Source: Nevskiaceae bacterium (GTDB lineage: Bacteria > Pseudomonadota > Gammaproteobacteria > Steroidobacterales > Steroidobacteraceae). From it: a stretch of 64,000 nucleotides of DNA. The DNA is taken from NCBI GenBank assembly GCA_024234075.1, contig JACKOV010000008.1:20271-84270 (forward strand), written 5' to 3'. Below are positions 38,446 through 47,574 of the stretch, one piece after another; within the stretch, counting starts at the first letter, position 1; every line of letters begins with the position of its first letter. Both the position numbers and the translations under genes were made by a program. The notes under the pieces are model-generated. The model ran no database searches. It was not told the DNA's origin and saw only the letters and a list, made by a program, of their open reading frames with translations.

Positions 38446-39519
38446 TCAGAATCTGCCGCTGGCGCCGGCGCCACCGAAATCTCCACCTTGCCCCTGGCAA
38501 GCGGGCTGCGGTGCCGCCGCGGGTGCAGGTGCAAGGCTCGTCGCGCCGGCAAGCTGGGCGAGATCGAGCGCGGCGGGTTCCTGGATTGGACTGGACGTGA
38601 TCCCCTCGCGACGATTGCGTAGCCCGAGCTCGAATGCGATGGCCGCGAGCAGCAGCAGACCACCTGCAGCCATGAGTTGCCAGTGCGCAGGCCAGTCCAG
38701 CAACTTGTGCAGCGCGTATGCCGCACAGGCGAGATTGCCGAGCGCGCCGATCAGCGGCGCATGCTGCCGCCGGCGCACACCGGCGAAGACATTGGCTGCG
38801 AAGAATGCCAGTGCCAGCGCGAGGGCCAGGCCTAGGCGGTGAGCATGGGCGGGGTGGCGGACCCAGGAGTCGAGCAGCAACCAGCCGTGCCCGAGCCAGG
38901 GCATCACGATCACCAGTCCATCGAGCATGCGATCGTGCGCAGGGCGCTGCCAGGTGCGTCCGCCGGCGAACAATGCCACGACGGCCATCAGCATGCAGCC
39001 GATGCCCGCTTGCGGCGAGTTCAACGTGCCGCCGAGCAGGCTAGTCTCGAACAACGCGATGGCGATGGAATAGCCGGCTGCCGCCAGTGTCGTGAACAGC
39101 GGATTCAGCAGGCGCCAGCCCACCAGCAGCACGACCGTCGCACAGAGCGCGACGATCAGCGCTTCGTTGCGCTGTTCGGTCCAGATCAGCAGCTGCACGA
39201 CGAGGGCGCCGGCACCGATCAGATACAGCGCTTCTTCGATGCCGGAGCGGAAGACGCGCCGCTTCGCCACCAGCCACTCCGCGGCAAGTATCCAGAGCAG
39301 GCCGCCCAGCAGCAACGGTGAAGGTGTCACGACCAGTGCGCCGGCGAGCAGGGTGGTGGCGAACAGGCCGAGCAGAAAGCCCAGAATGCGCGCAAGCCAG
39401 GTGGTGGTTTTCCAGCCGCCGCCGAGCCCCGTACTTTCCACGGCGGTACGCAGCGCGGGATAGCGACTTGCGAGCAGCAGCCAGCGCTCCTCTGTTGCCG
39501 ACGGCCGGGCGACTTTCAT
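38446..39519 (-). CDS. Multi-pass membrane protein of a DUF2157-associated pair
   Basis: A 357-residue protein with roughly ten hydrophobic helices (WLARILGFLLGLFATTLLAG onward) and a C-terminal Pro/Ala/Gln-rich tail ending GGAGASGRF. Similar Gly-rich endings occur in TPM-associated and DUF4401-type proteins. Its start overlaps the DUF2157 gene stop by 4 bp. DUF2157 proteins are usually followed by such membrane partners, and the pair has no assigned function. Confidence 0.65.
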   Translation of the reverse strand: MKVARPSATEERWLLLASRYPALRTAVESTGLGGGWKTTTWLARILGFLLGLFATTLLAGALVVTPSPLLLGGLLWILAAEWLVAKRRVFRSGIEEALYLIGAGALVVQLLIWTEQRNEALIVALCATVVLLVGWRLLNPLFTTLAAAGYSIAIALFETSLLGGTLNSPQAGIGCMLMAVVALFAGGRTWQRPAHDRMLDGLVIVMPWLGHGWLLLDSWVRHPAHAHRLGLALALALAFFAANVFAGVRRRQHAPLIGALGNLACAAYALHKLLDWPAHWQLMAAGGLLLLAAIAFELGLRNRREGITSSPIQEPAALDLAQLAGATSLAPAPAAAPQPACQGQGGDFGGAGASGRF

Positions 39520-40463
39520 TCCACGGACTCCTTGAGCCTGGAGCGCAGCCTGCTCAGCAACACCACGGCGCCGGTGATGGTGGCCAGGCCGAGCCAGGAC
39601 GCCGCCAGCGGCCCCAGCAGCAACAGTTCGAGCCATACCAGCCCGAGGGTCGTGTAGCCGACGGCATACAGCAGGAAGCTTTCGCGCCGCTCGTTCAGCC
39701 CGGTCCGGCCGACCGTCACGGCCAGTAACAGCAGTACCATGGCGCCGAGCCAGCGAGTCGAACTCTCGCCGCCGAGGCCGAGTGCGCCCCAGAAGCCGAA
39801 GTTCGCTGCGAACTGCTGATATACCGGCCGGAATCCCGCGCCTGTCGCGGGATCCTCGTGGCGATGCAGCAGGCTGCCGAACCAGAACAGCAGGGTGCAC
39901 AGCAGGCTGCGCAGACTCGCCCCGAACATCGGCACCCGCGGCTCGAACACTGTGCCGAGACGCGCTTCGACGCCGAGCCAGCCGGCGAAAGCCATCAGTG
40001 CCACGGACAGCGCCAGCCGCGAGCGGAACCCATAGGCACTTGCCAGGTGCCAGGCCGCGAGCAGCAGCAGGTGGCGCGGCCAGGCTGCGCCGAACAGACG
40101 GAACTGCACTTCGGCATAGCCCACAGCCGCGCTGAACAGCAGCGCGCCGAGCAGCAGGACATAGTCCTCGCCCAGCGAACGTTCGCGCTTCTGCAGGCGC
40201 GCGCGCAGTGCCACCGCATAGCACAGGGCTGCCGCGACCAGGATGCCGGCGAGCAGGGCTGCCGGGCCGATGCGCTCGAGGTTGGCCTTGATCAGCAGGC
40301 CAACTCCGGCCAGCAAGGTGGCGAGGGCGAGATAGAACGCTGCCAGCAGTTCGCGCCGGATCGAAAAGATACGCCGGGCTTCCAGGTGCAGTGCTTGCGA
40401 CCACGCCGTTTCCGCCTGCACGGTCGACGGCAGTGCTCGCAGTTCGTGGCGGAGATCGTGCAA
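39516..40463 (-). CDS. DUF2157-type integral membrane protein
   Basis: A 315-residue protein. A short N-terminal cytosolic part (VQAETAWSQALHLEARRIFS) precedes about ten helices, beginning ELLAAFYLALATLLAGVGLL. The arrangement of many Ala/Leu-rich helices with Arg/Glu-bearing connectors, and pairing with the overlapping downstream gene, fits DUF2157 proteins. It starts 6 bp after the GST gene's stop, so all three may be one operon. Confidence 0.6.
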   Translation of the reverse strand: MHDLRHELRALPSTVQAETAWSQALHLEARRIFSIRRELLAAFYLALATLLAGVGLLIKANLERIGPAALLAGILVAAALCYAVALRARLQKRERSLGEDYVLLLGALLFSAAVGYAEVQFRLFGAAWPRHLLLLAAWHLASAYGFRSRLALSVALMAFAGWLGVEARLGTVFEPRVPMFGASLRSLLCTLLFWFGSLLHRHEDPATGAGFRPVYQQFAANFGFWGALGLGGESSTRWLGAMVLLLLAVTVGRTGLNERRESFLLYAVGYTTLGLVWLELLLLGPLAASWLGLATITGAVVLLSRLRSRLKESVE

Positions 40464-40469
40464 GGCGCG

Positions 40470-41345
40470 CTATCGCGCGGGCGGATCGAAGTCCGCGGCG
40501 CTGTGCCTCTCGGGCAGGCGCAGTTCCTCCGGCCCGGTCGTGGTATTTACGCGGCGTCCGCGTCGAACCGCCGGCCGGCTGCCCACCAGCTCGGTCCAGC
40601 GTGCCAGGTTGCGGTACTCGTGCAACGCCAGAAACTCCCTGGCGTCGTAGGTGCCGTTCATGATCCCGCCGTACCAGGTCCAGTTCGCGATGTCGGCGAT
40701 GGTGTACTGGTCGCCCGCGACGTACTCGTTCCTGCCGAGCTGCGTGTCGAGCACGTGCAGCAGCCGCTTGGCTTCCATCGCGAAACGGTTGATAGCGTAT
40801 TCGATCTTGAACGGCGCGTAGGTGTAGAAGTGCCCGAATCCGCCGCCGAGATAGGGCGCCGAGCCCATCTGCCACATCAGCCAGTTCATCGTTTCGGCGC
40901 GCCGGTAGTGCTCCTTCGGCAGGAAGGCGTCGAACTTTTCGGCGAGGTAGAGCAGGATGGAGGCGCTCTCGAACAGCCGTGTCGGCGGATCGGTGGAATA
41001 GTCGAGCATCGCCGGGATCTTGGAGTTCGGGTTCACCGCCACGAACCCGCTGCCGAACTGTTCGCCTTCGTGGATCTTGATCAGCCAGGCGTCGTACTCG
41101 GCGCCCTTGTGGCCGACGGCCAGCAACTCTTCAAGCAGGATCGTGACTTTCTGGCCATTGGGCGTGCCGAGCGAATAGAGCTGCAAGGGATGCTTGCCGC
41201 GCGGCAGGGTCTTTTCATGAGTGGCGCCGGAGACGGGCCGATTGATGTTCGCGAACCGGCCACCGCTCGGTTGATCCCAGGTCCATACTCTCGGCGGCCT
41301 GTAACCGGCCGGCAGGTTTCGGTCCGCGCTGTCATCCGTGGCCAT
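40470..41345 (-). CDS. yghU: YghU-type glutathione transferase / disulfide-bond oxidoreductase
   Basis: A 291-residue GST of the Nu class. The N-terminal extension has YRPPRVWTWDQPSGG and NINRPVSGATHEKTLPRGKH, hallmarks of YghU. Then comes the thioredoxin fold (LYSLGTPNGQKVTILLEELL, KIPAMLDYS) and the helical domain (GGGFGHFYTYAPFKIEYAINRF). YghU binds two glutathiones and reduces disulfides such as hydroxyethyl disulfide. The gene appears complete, first of a possible operon with two membrane proteins. Confidence 0.94.
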   Translation of the reverse strand: MATDDSADRNLPAGYRPPRVWTWDQPSGGRFANINRPVSGATHEKTLPRGKHPLQLYSLGTPNGQKVTILLEELLAVGHKGAEYDAWLIKIHEGEQFGSGFVAVNPNSKIPAMLDYSTDPPTRLFESASILLYLAEKFDAFLPKEHYRRAETMNWLMWQMGSAPYLGGGFGHFYTYAPFKIEYAINRFAMEAKRLLHVLDTQLGRNEYVAGDQYTIADIANWTWYGGIMNGTYDAREFLALHEYRNLARWTELVGSRPAVRRGRRVNTTTGPEELRLPERHSAADFDPPAR

Positions 41346-41414
41346 GCGAGCTCCTGAAGGGTCGACCTCGTTCGATGCTCGATGGTATCGCCATTCCGGC
41401 CCGTTCCGCCGATG

Positions 41415-41681
41415 TCACCGAAGCTGACTATCCTTGCTGCCGCGACGGTTGTAACCGCTGAAGGTCCCGCTTTCGCGATCATCCTTTTCCTGGCAAGGCA
41501 CGCACAGGCGTACGCCCGGAACCGCCTTGCGGCGTGCCTCGGGAATCTCGGCGCCGCAGTCGATGCAGTGGGTTTGCGTGGGGCCCTGGGGCAAGCGGCT
41601 CTGCGCACGCTTGATTCCATCCTTGACGGTGGCATCGATCTGATCCTGAACCGCACTGTCACCGGCCCAACCTGTAGCCAT
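41415..41681 (-). CDS. DksA/TraR-family C4 zinc-finger protein
   Basis: An 88-residue protein with the C-terminal zinc finger CIDC (Cys39, Cys42) and CVPC (Cys60, Cys63), preceded by a helical segment (IDATVKDGIKRAQSRLPQGP). This matches short DksA/TraR-like proteins such as YbiI, which may act at the RNA polymerase secondary channel. It lacks the long coiled coil with tip aspartates of DksA. AGGAGG stands seven bases before the ATG. Confidence 0.88.
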   Translation of the reverse strand: MATGWAGDSAVQDQIDATVKDGIKRAQSRLPQGPTQTHCIDCGAEIPEARRKAVPGVRLCVPCQEKDDRESGTFSGYNRRGSKDSQLR

Positions 41682-41740
41682 GTCATCCTCCTGTGGCGCT
41701 TACGTGGTAGGGGCGAAGCCGGGAAATACAAGCATCCGAC

Positions 41741-41811
41741 ATGATATTTATTATAAGAATATTATATATTTTATTGATTCAATTGGAATTTCAATGATAT
41801 CAACATGATTG
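41741..41811. other. AT-rich island between zinc-finger and MFS genes
   Basis: Some 70 bases of mostly A and T (such as ATATTATATATTTTATTGATTC in part, around 41757-41780) interrupt an otherwise GC-rich region. It lies between divergent genes and probably holds promoters for both, with possible H-NS/MvaT-type or IHF binding. No clear -35/-10 pair or repeat can be fixed by eye. Confidence 0.5.
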
Positions 41812-41910
41812 AATGTGCCCGCTGCAACTGATGCGGATCAATATCCGCGCCGACTTGCCGCGGCGGCGACCGGTCGCTCCGGCACGGGCCACTGCGGCAC
41901 ACTAGGCGTC

Positions 41911-43152
41911 ATGTCTCCCACCGTCACCACTGCTGATTCTCGACCGTCGCAGGTCTCGACTCAGGCGGTGCCGGCCACCGCCGCCGGCATGGCACGCCCG
42001 GTGTCCCTGTTGCTGAACCTGGCGCATGCGATCGACCACATGTTCCTGCTGATCTTCGCCACGGCAGTGGGCGCGATCGCGGCCGATTTCGGTTTTTCGC
42101 GTTGGGAGGATCTGATGCCTTACGGTGTCGGCGCCTTTGTGTTGTTCGGCCTCGGTTCGCTGCCTTCGGGTCGTTTCGGCGACCTGTGGGGGCGGCGACG
42201 CATGATGCTGTTGTTCTTCTTCGGCATCGGCAGTTCGGCGCTGCTGGCGGCCGCGACCCGCAATGCCTGGCAGTTGGCCGCGGCGTTGACCTTGCTGGGT
42301 GCCTTCGCGTCGATCTATCACCCGGTGGGCATCCCCATGCTGCTGCAGCGGGCGACCCGACCGGGTGTGGTCATCGGCGTCAACGGCCTGGCCGGCAACC
42401 TGGGTATCGCCATTGCCGCGTTGAGCACCGGCTTCATGGTGCAATGGCTGGGCTGGCGGGCCGCTTTTGCGCTCCCGGGTCTGGCTGTCATTGGTTGCGG
42501 CCTGCTGTTCGCCGCGCTATGCCCGCAGGAGACCGAAGCACCGGCCAAACGTACCAGCAAGGCCTCCGCGTCGCTGGCGCCGGCGGAGCTGGCGCGGGTG
42601 TTCGCGGTCATGACTGCGGCCGCGGTGACCAGCGGCCTGCTGTTCAATTTCACCACCAACGGCAATGCCCAGCTGCTGAGCGAGCGCTTCCGCGGCATCG
42701 TCGAGGATCCCGCGCTGCTCGGCGCAATGCTGGCGGCGGTGTACGCCCTGGCTTCGCTGACCCAGGTGGTGGTGGGCCGGTTGATAGATCGAGTTTCGCT
42801 CAAACCCCTCTATCTGTGCATTGTGGCCTTGCAGATCCCGCTGCTGGCCCTGGCTGCACTGACTCGAGGCTGGTGGCTGTTGTTGGCCCTGCTGGGGGTC
42901 ATGGTCGTGATCTTCGGCGCAGTTCCCTTTACCGACGCGATGGTCGTGCGCTACGTCGATGATCGGATGCGCTCGCGGGTGGCGGGGGCCAGAATGGCCT
43001 TGTCGCTCGGCATCAGCTCGCTGGCGGTGTGGCTGCTCGGGCCGCTGGTCAAGGTCTCGAGCTTCGGGGCGCTGTTCGTCGGCATGGCGCTGCTCGCCGT
43101 CTGCACCCTGGCGGTGGTGTCATTGCTGCCCTCCGACAGCGCCACTGCCTGA
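41911..43152 (+). CDS. MFS transporter (fosmidomycin-resistance-like)
   Basis: A 413-residue major facilitator with twelve predicted helices. The cytosolic loop signature GRFGDLWGRRRMML lies between helices 2 and 3, and VVVGRLIDRVSLKPLYLCIV is its C-terminal-half counterpart. LLNLAHAIDHMFLLIFATAV at helix 1 resembles the Fsr subgroup, hence a drug or small-molecule exporter guess. The frame extends 102 bp upstream through weak sequence; ATG 41911 or 41989 are the candidate starts. Confidence 0.85.
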   Translation: MSPTVTTADSRPSQVSTQAVPATAAGMARPVSLLLNLAHAIDHMFLLIFATAVGAIAADFGFSRWEDLMPYGVGAFVLFGLGSLPSGRFGDLWGRRRMMLLFFFGIGSSALLAAATRNAWQLAAALTLLGAFASIYHPVGIPMLLQRATRPGVVIGVNGLAGNLGIAIAALSTGFMVQWLGWRAAFALPGLAVIGCGLLFAALCPQETEAPAKRTSKASASLAPAELARVFAVMTAAAVTSGLLFNFTTNGNAQLLSERFRGIVEDPALLGAMLAAVYALASLTQVVVGRLIDRVSLKPLYLCIVALQIPLLALAALTRGWWLLLALLGVMVVIFGAVPFTDAMVVRYVDDRMRSRVAGARMALSLGISSLAVWLLGPLVKVSSFGALFVGMALLAVCTLAVVSLLPSDSATA

Positions 43153-43227
43153 CCTGTGGCGCCGCAGCAAGTTTTGGCCGGAGCAGGCGTTTCCCAGTCT
43201 CCCGCACTTGCGGGGCGCCTCGGCATC

Positions 43228-43612
43228 GAGAAGCGGATATCGTTCTAGAGCTGGTGCGCAACTTGCCGCAAGAAGCGGCCATCGTTCCCGTTCAGGCACC
43301 TGGAGAGCTGTTCAACGTTCTTGCCCGCAAGGCCGGGCGGTCGCGGGCCGACGCCCGCGAGGCCATTCTGGGCTGGCGCGATACCTTTCCGGTTGTCGAA
43401 ACTGCCCCCAGGCCATGCTGACGGCTGTCGATCTCGCTACCGACCACGATTTCAGCTTCTGGGATGCCGTCATTCTCTCCGTTGCCTCGCAGGCCGGTTG
43501 CCGGTGGCTTCTATCCGAAGACCTTCCAGACGGGTTCACGTGGGGTGGCGTATCGGTCGTGAATCCGTTTGCCTCTCCGCGCCATAGGTTGCGGGGAATC
43601 CCTGTAGAGCGG
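43228..43612 (+). pseudogene. PIN-domain (VapC-like) toxin, truncated and frameshifted
   Basis: Two adjacent frames together match a PIN-domain ribonuclease. The first gives LVRNLPQEAAIVPVQAPGEL then FNVLARKAGRSRADAREAIL and a stop at 43421. The second, from about 43410, gives AMLTAVDLATDHDFSFWDAV then ILSVASQAGCRWLLSEDLPD and ends in VVNPFASPRH. The shift falls at a run of five C near 43408. The N-terminus with the first catalytic Asp is missing, and no antitoxin is seen. The remaining ~60 bp to the ppa stop shows nothing. Confidence 0.82.
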
Positions 43613-43672
43613 GAACGGCGCGTAGGGCAACACCCGTCCTGTTCGCCGCCGAGCAGGGGCATCCGACTCGGC

Positions 43673-44203
43673 TCACTGTGCGGCGTGGCGCGCTATCGCT
43701 TCGCTGATGATCCGGCGCGCCTCCGTGGCATCGCCCCAGCCCAGCACCTTGACCCATTTGGATGACTCCAGATCCTTGTAGTGCTCGAAAAAATGCTGGA
43801 TCTGATTGCGGGAGATGCCCGGCAGGTCCGTGTACTCGAAGATATGCTCGTAGCGGCGGGTGAGTTTGGGCACGGGCACCGCGATGATCTTCTCGTCGCC
43901 ACCGGCCTCGTCCTGCATTTTCAGCACGCCCACCGGCCGCACCGCAATCACGGAGCCTGGCAGCAGGCCGCGCTGATTGGCGATCAATACGTCGCAGGGA
44001 TCGCCGTCTTCCGAGAGTGTATGCGGTATGAAGCCGTAGTTGCCCGGATAGCGCATCGCCGTATAGAGGAACCGGTCGACGACCAGTGCGCCTGAGGGCT
44101 TGTGCATCTCGTACTTGATCGGCTCGCCACCCACCGGGACTTCGACCACGACGTTGACTTCATGAGGTGGGTTGTCGCCGATCGGCAGGGCATCCAAACG
44201 CAT
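43673..44203 (-). CDS. ppa: Inorganic pyrophosphatase (family I)
   Basis: A 176-residue soluble pyrophosphatase that drives biosynthesis by hydrolysing PPi with Mg ions. Catalytic and metal residues are in KYEMHKPSGALVVDRFLY, YPGNYGFIPHT and EDGDPCDVLI; the DxDPxD-type cluster is intact. HIFEYTDLPGISRNQIQHFF and YKDLESSKWVKVLGWGDATE complete the fold. Length is normal for bacterial family I enzymes. It stands alone with its own upstream region. Confidence 0.97.
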   Translation of the reverse strand: MRLDALPIGDNPPHEVNVVVEVPVGGEPIKYEMHKPSGALVVDRFLYTAMRYPGNYGFIPHTLSEDGDPCDVLIANQRGLLPGSVIAVRPVGVLKMQDEAGGDEKIIAVPVPKLTRRYEHIFEYTDLPGISRNQIQHFFEHYKDLESSKWVKVLGWGDATEARRIISEAIARHAAQ

Positions 44204-44442
44204 CGTATTGAAACTCCGGTAAGCAGGGCCACGATGGGCTGAGTGAATTCATCATTATCGCATCGCGAACCCTGTCGTCCAAACTCCCCGGGTCTCCCGG
44301 CATGCCGCTCGGAAGTTGATGAGATAGAACAGGCGGAATCGCTGCCTGCTCCGAACCTGGTCGAGCTGCCGATCGCGATATCGGAAACTTCTGCGACCGG
44401 TCCGGTAGTACACAACATGATCATTGGGGCGACGGTCAATAA

Positions 44443-44715
44443 GCGCTTTCAGACGAGAGCGACTTCGCCGGCCGCCAGCAGAGCCGGGCAGAGCTTCTTC
44501 GGGCCCGACGGTGTTTCGTTGTCGGCGCCGTCAGCGCGTTCTTTGCGGTGAATCACTACGAATCGCAGGTTATGTCGGCGGAGTAGCAGATCTACGCCGA
44601 TCAATACGTCGTGCCCAGCATGGCGCACCAGATGTCCACGGGTACGATGACGAGCTATACGATGTACCTCGAGCGCGAGTTGGCGTCGCTCAGGCGAGCT
44701 TTATCGGCAGGGAAC
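44443..44715 (+). pseudogene. Interrupted small membrane-anchored protein of unknown family
   Basis: In the 486-bp gap between ppa and the oxidoreductase, one plus-strand frame reads ALSDESDFAGRQQSRAELLR, then CFVVGAVSAFFAVNHYESQV and MSAE before a TAG at 44584-44586. It continues in frame with QIYADQYVVPSMAHQMSTGT and MTSYTMYLERELASLRRAL, up to or slightly into the convergent gene. Residue character before and after the stop is consistent, so this looks like one gene with a nonsense mutation. The family is not recognised. The other ~240 bp of the gap holds the ppa upstream region with nothing clear. Confidence 0.5.
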
Positions 44716-46921
44716 GAATCCGTTTGCCCGTAGCCGCATAGATCGCATTCGTGAGCGCGGGAATCACCGGCGGTAACGCCGGCTCGCCGAGCCCGGTCGG
44801 CGGATGGGCGGATCTGACCCAGGCAATCTCAATCGCCGGCGTGATCGGCATGCGGGCGAGCGGGAAGTCGTGGAAATTGCTTTGCTGAATGACACCGTCC
44901 ACCACTTCGATGGCCTGCCCGACCAGTGCCTGGGCAAGTCCGTCGATGATCGAGCCGCGGACCTGATTTTCGGCGCCGAACGGATTGATGATGTGGCTGC
45001 CGACATCGCCGGCCACCCACACCTTGTGGACCGTTACCTCGGTAGCCGCAACGCTTGCGTCGACGATTTCGGCGAAGTAACCGCGGTGGCAGAAATAGAA
45101 CGCGAAACCTTTGGCACGGGAGATCCCGGTAGCGTCGTCGCGCTGCACGCCTTTGGGCTGGGTCTGCCAGTCGGCGATTTGCAGCACTTTCTCGATCACG
45201 GCACGGGCGCGGCCGGTATCGAACGGCGCGCCCTGGCCGCCGAATGCGGGAATCGCGCGTGGCTCGCCGAGAAGCTCGAGCATCAGCGTCGGCAGGTCCT
45301 TGCCTGCCGCCACCGCAACCTCATCGAGAAACGCCTGTGAGATGAAGCACAGAGCGTTCGATCCGGGTGCGCGCAACCAGCCGGTGGTCAGCACGGTGGG
45401 CATCATGGTCTGGGTGAAGCGCAGGTTCGGCACCAGGTCTGCCGGTGGCAGCGTGAGCGTCAGATCGCCACCGCGTGTCACGCGTTGACCGTCGCCGAAA
45501 GTGACGAAATGGTCGGTGAACGCGATCAGGTGTCCCTCGGCATCGAGACCGGCTTCGAGCTGGTGCCAGCCGGCAGGGCGATAGTAGTCGCGGCGGATGT
45601 CGTCCTCGCGCGACCAGATCAGCTGGATCGGCGTGCCCGGCAGGGCCTTGGCGATCGAGGCTGCCTGCAGCATGTAGTCGTTGAGCAGCCTGCGGCCGAA
45701 GCCACCGCCGGAGCGGGTGATGTGTACGGTGACGTCCTCGAGCGCGGGCAGGCCCAGCAGCTTTTGCACCTGTTGGCGGCCGCTTGCCGGCGTCTGGCTC
45801 GGCGCCCAGATCTCGATCTTGCCGTCCTTGAAATGCGCCGTGCAGTTCTGCGGTTCCAGCGGGCCGTGCGCCAGGAAGGGGTAGTCGTAGCGCGCCGATA
45901 CGCGTCGCGCCGCCTTGCCGAGCGCCGCTGTGGGATCGCCCTCGTGCCGCAGATCGTGGCCGTCGCCTTTGTCCAGGATCTCGCTGGCGCGTGCGCGATA
46001 AGCTTCCGTGCTGTGACCCTGCGAGTGCGACAGGTCCCATTGCGCGGTTAGCTTGCTGCGCGCCTGGTTGGCCAGCCACCAGTGGGTTGCGACGATCGCG
46101 ACGCCGTCGGCAAGACCGGTATCCGGGTTGCCGTCGCCGATGATTGGCACGACATGCCGGACACCGGGCGCCTGCTTGACGGCTTCGGTATCCGCCTTGA
46201 CCAGCCGGCCGCCGTGCGCAGGCGCCACCTCGTACACGGCGTAAAGCATGCCGGGCAGGCGGGTGTCGATGCCGAACACCGGTTCGCCGCGCAGGATGCG
46301 CGGGCTGTCGATACCCGCGATCCGACGACCGATGATCGTGAACTCTTCGGGTTTCTTGAGGGAGACCGACTCGAGCGCCGGGGGCGTGAGTTTGGCCGCC
46401 GCGCTTGCCACCTCGCCATAGCCGCAGGAACGGCCGCTGGCCGCATGCATGATGCGGCCTTTGGAGGTCGTGAGTTCGGCCGCAGGCACCGCCCACTGGA
46501 TCGCTGCCGCTTGCAGCAGGATCGCGCGAGCCGCGGCGCCGGTCCGGCGCATTTCCATCCAGCTGGCAGGCGTTGCCTGGCTGCCGCCGGCGACTTGCCT
46601 ACCATAGCGGGCCGAGTCGGCATCGGCCTGGAGGATGCGTACTTGCGCCCAGTCGCAGTCGAGTTCGTCGGCGACGATCATCGGCAGCGAGGTCTTGATG
46701 CCCTGGCCGATTTCGGGGTTCTTGCCGACGATGGTGATGGTTCCATCGGGCGCAATCGCGACATAGGTGGTGAGCTCCGCGGCAGCGGCCGCTTCGCGGG
46801 TGCTGTGTGCGCCACCGGCGGCGACCTTTGCGGTCGAAGGCGCCGCGACGAAGGTCTCGAGCATGAGTCCGCCGCCCGCCAGCAACGAGACCTTCAGGAA
46901 GCTGCGTCGGTCAGGCGACAT
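44690..46921 (-). CDS. Molybdopterin-binding oxidoreductase large subunit (IorB-like)
   Basis: A 743-residue xanthine-dehydrogenase-family subunit. The twin-arginine signal PDRRSFLKVSLLAGGGLML implies folded export. Molybdopterin-binding segments include IGQGIKTSLPMIVADELD, GGSQATPASW, RSGGGFGRRLLNDY and WLRAPGSN. The catalytic base is the Glu in PTGLGEPALPPV. The two-subunit set, without an FAD subunit, is that of isoquinoline 1-oxidoreductase or related aldehyde dehydrogenases that pass electrons to cytochromes. Substrate unknown. It overlaps the Fe-S subunit by 11 bp. Confidence 0.9.
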   Translation of the reverse strand: MSPDRRSFLKVSLLAGGGLMLETFVAAPSTAKVAAGGAHSTREAAAAAELTTYVAIAPDGTITIVGKNPEIGQGIKTSLPMIVADELDCDWAQVRILQADADSARYGRQVAGGSQATPASWMEMRRTGAAARAILLQAAAIQWAVPAAELTTSKGRIMHAASGRSCGYGEVASAAAKLTPPALESVSLKKPEEFTIIGRRIAGIDSPRILRGEPVFGIDTRLPGMLYAVYEVAPAHGGRLVKADTEAVKQAPGVRHVVPIIGDGNPDTGLADGVAIVATHWWLANQARSKLTAQWDLSHSQGHSTEAYRARASEILDKGDGHDLRHEGDPTAALGKAARRVSARYDYPFLAHGPLEPQNCTAHFKDGKIEIWAPSQTPASGRQQVQKLLGLPALEDVTVHITRSGGGFGRRLLNDYMLQAASIAKALPGTPIQLIWSREDDIRRDYYRPAGWHQLEAGLDAEGHLIAFTDHFVTFGDGQRVTRGGDLTLTLPPADLVPNLRFTQTMMPTVLTTGWLRAPGSNALCFISQAFLDEVAVAAGKDLPTLMLELLGEPRAIPAFGGQGAPFDTGRARAVIEKVLQIADWQTQPKGVQRDDATGISRAKGFAFYFCHRGYFAEIVDASVAATEVTVHKVWVAGDVGSHIINPFGAENQVRGSIIDGLAQALVGQAIEVVDGVIQQSNFHDFPLARMPITPAIEIAWVRSAHPPTGLGEPALPPVIPALTNAIYAATGKRIRSLPIKLA

Positions 46922-47408
46922 GAGGATGCTCCTGCTGGGCCTCGACGGCCGGTTCGAGGCCGGCTGCCATACGGACTGCGGTTTCGATGCGGTTGTAGCA
47001 GGCGCAGCGGCAGATGTTGCCGGCCATGGTGTCGCGGATCTGCTCGTTGTTGGGCTTGGGCGTGGTGGCCAGCAGGGATGCGGCGGTCATGATCTGCCCC
47101 GCCTGACAGTAGCCGCATTGCATCACATCGATGTCGAGCCAGGCTTTGAGCAGACGCGCACCGATTTCGCTCGACCCTATGTGCTCGATGGTCGTGACCT
47201 GGGCCTCGCCGACGGCGGCTACCGGCAGGCTGCAGGAACGCTGTGGCGCGCCGTCGATATGCACCGTGCAGGCTCCGCAGAGCGCCATGCCGCAGCCGAA
47301 CTTGGTGCCGACCAGTCCGAGGCTGTCGCGCAGCACCCAAAGCAGGGGCATTTCGCCCGGTACGTCGACGTCGTGGGTCTGGCCGTTGACGTGGAGTCGA
47401 TAGGTCAT
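46911..47408 (-). CDS. [2Fe-2S] subunit of molybdenum oxidoreductase (IorA-like)
   Basis: A 165-residue protein with two [2Fe-2S] centres. The ferredoxin-type N-terminal cluster uses GCGMALCGACTVH with a fourth Cys in RSCSLP. The C-terminal helical cluster uses QCGYCQAGQI and NICRCACYNRI. It transfers electrons from the molybdenum site. No signal peptide is present; it is expected to be carried out with the TAT-tagged large subunit. ATG 47408 is chosen over 47432, which adds eight unconserved residues. Confidence 0.94.
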   Translation of the reverse strand: MTYRLHVNGQTHDVDVPGEMPLLWVLRDSLGLVGTKFGCGMALCGACTVHIDGAPQRSCSLPVAAVGEAQVTTIEHIGSSEIGARLLKAWLDIDVMQCGYCQAGQIMTAASLLATTPKPNNEQIRDTMAGNICRCACYNRIETAVRMAAGLEPAVEAQQEHPHVA

Positions 47409-47574
47409 GAGGGTTCCCCGGTTGGCAGGCATTTTTTAGTCGGTGTCGTCCGCACATGCAACCCATTGCTGGCGTTGCTGGCACGGTGCTGTGGCACACC
47501 ATAAAATGGCCGAAAATCCGCCGCGGCCGGAGTGCCTGGCAGCGTCACGAGCATACTCTTTCGCGTAGCTTCCC

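Noticed and set aside
38018..38500. Minus-strand frame overlapping the 115-residue hypothetical gene
   Set aside because: Ser/Arg/Cys-rich shadow with poor third-position bias compared with the plus frame.
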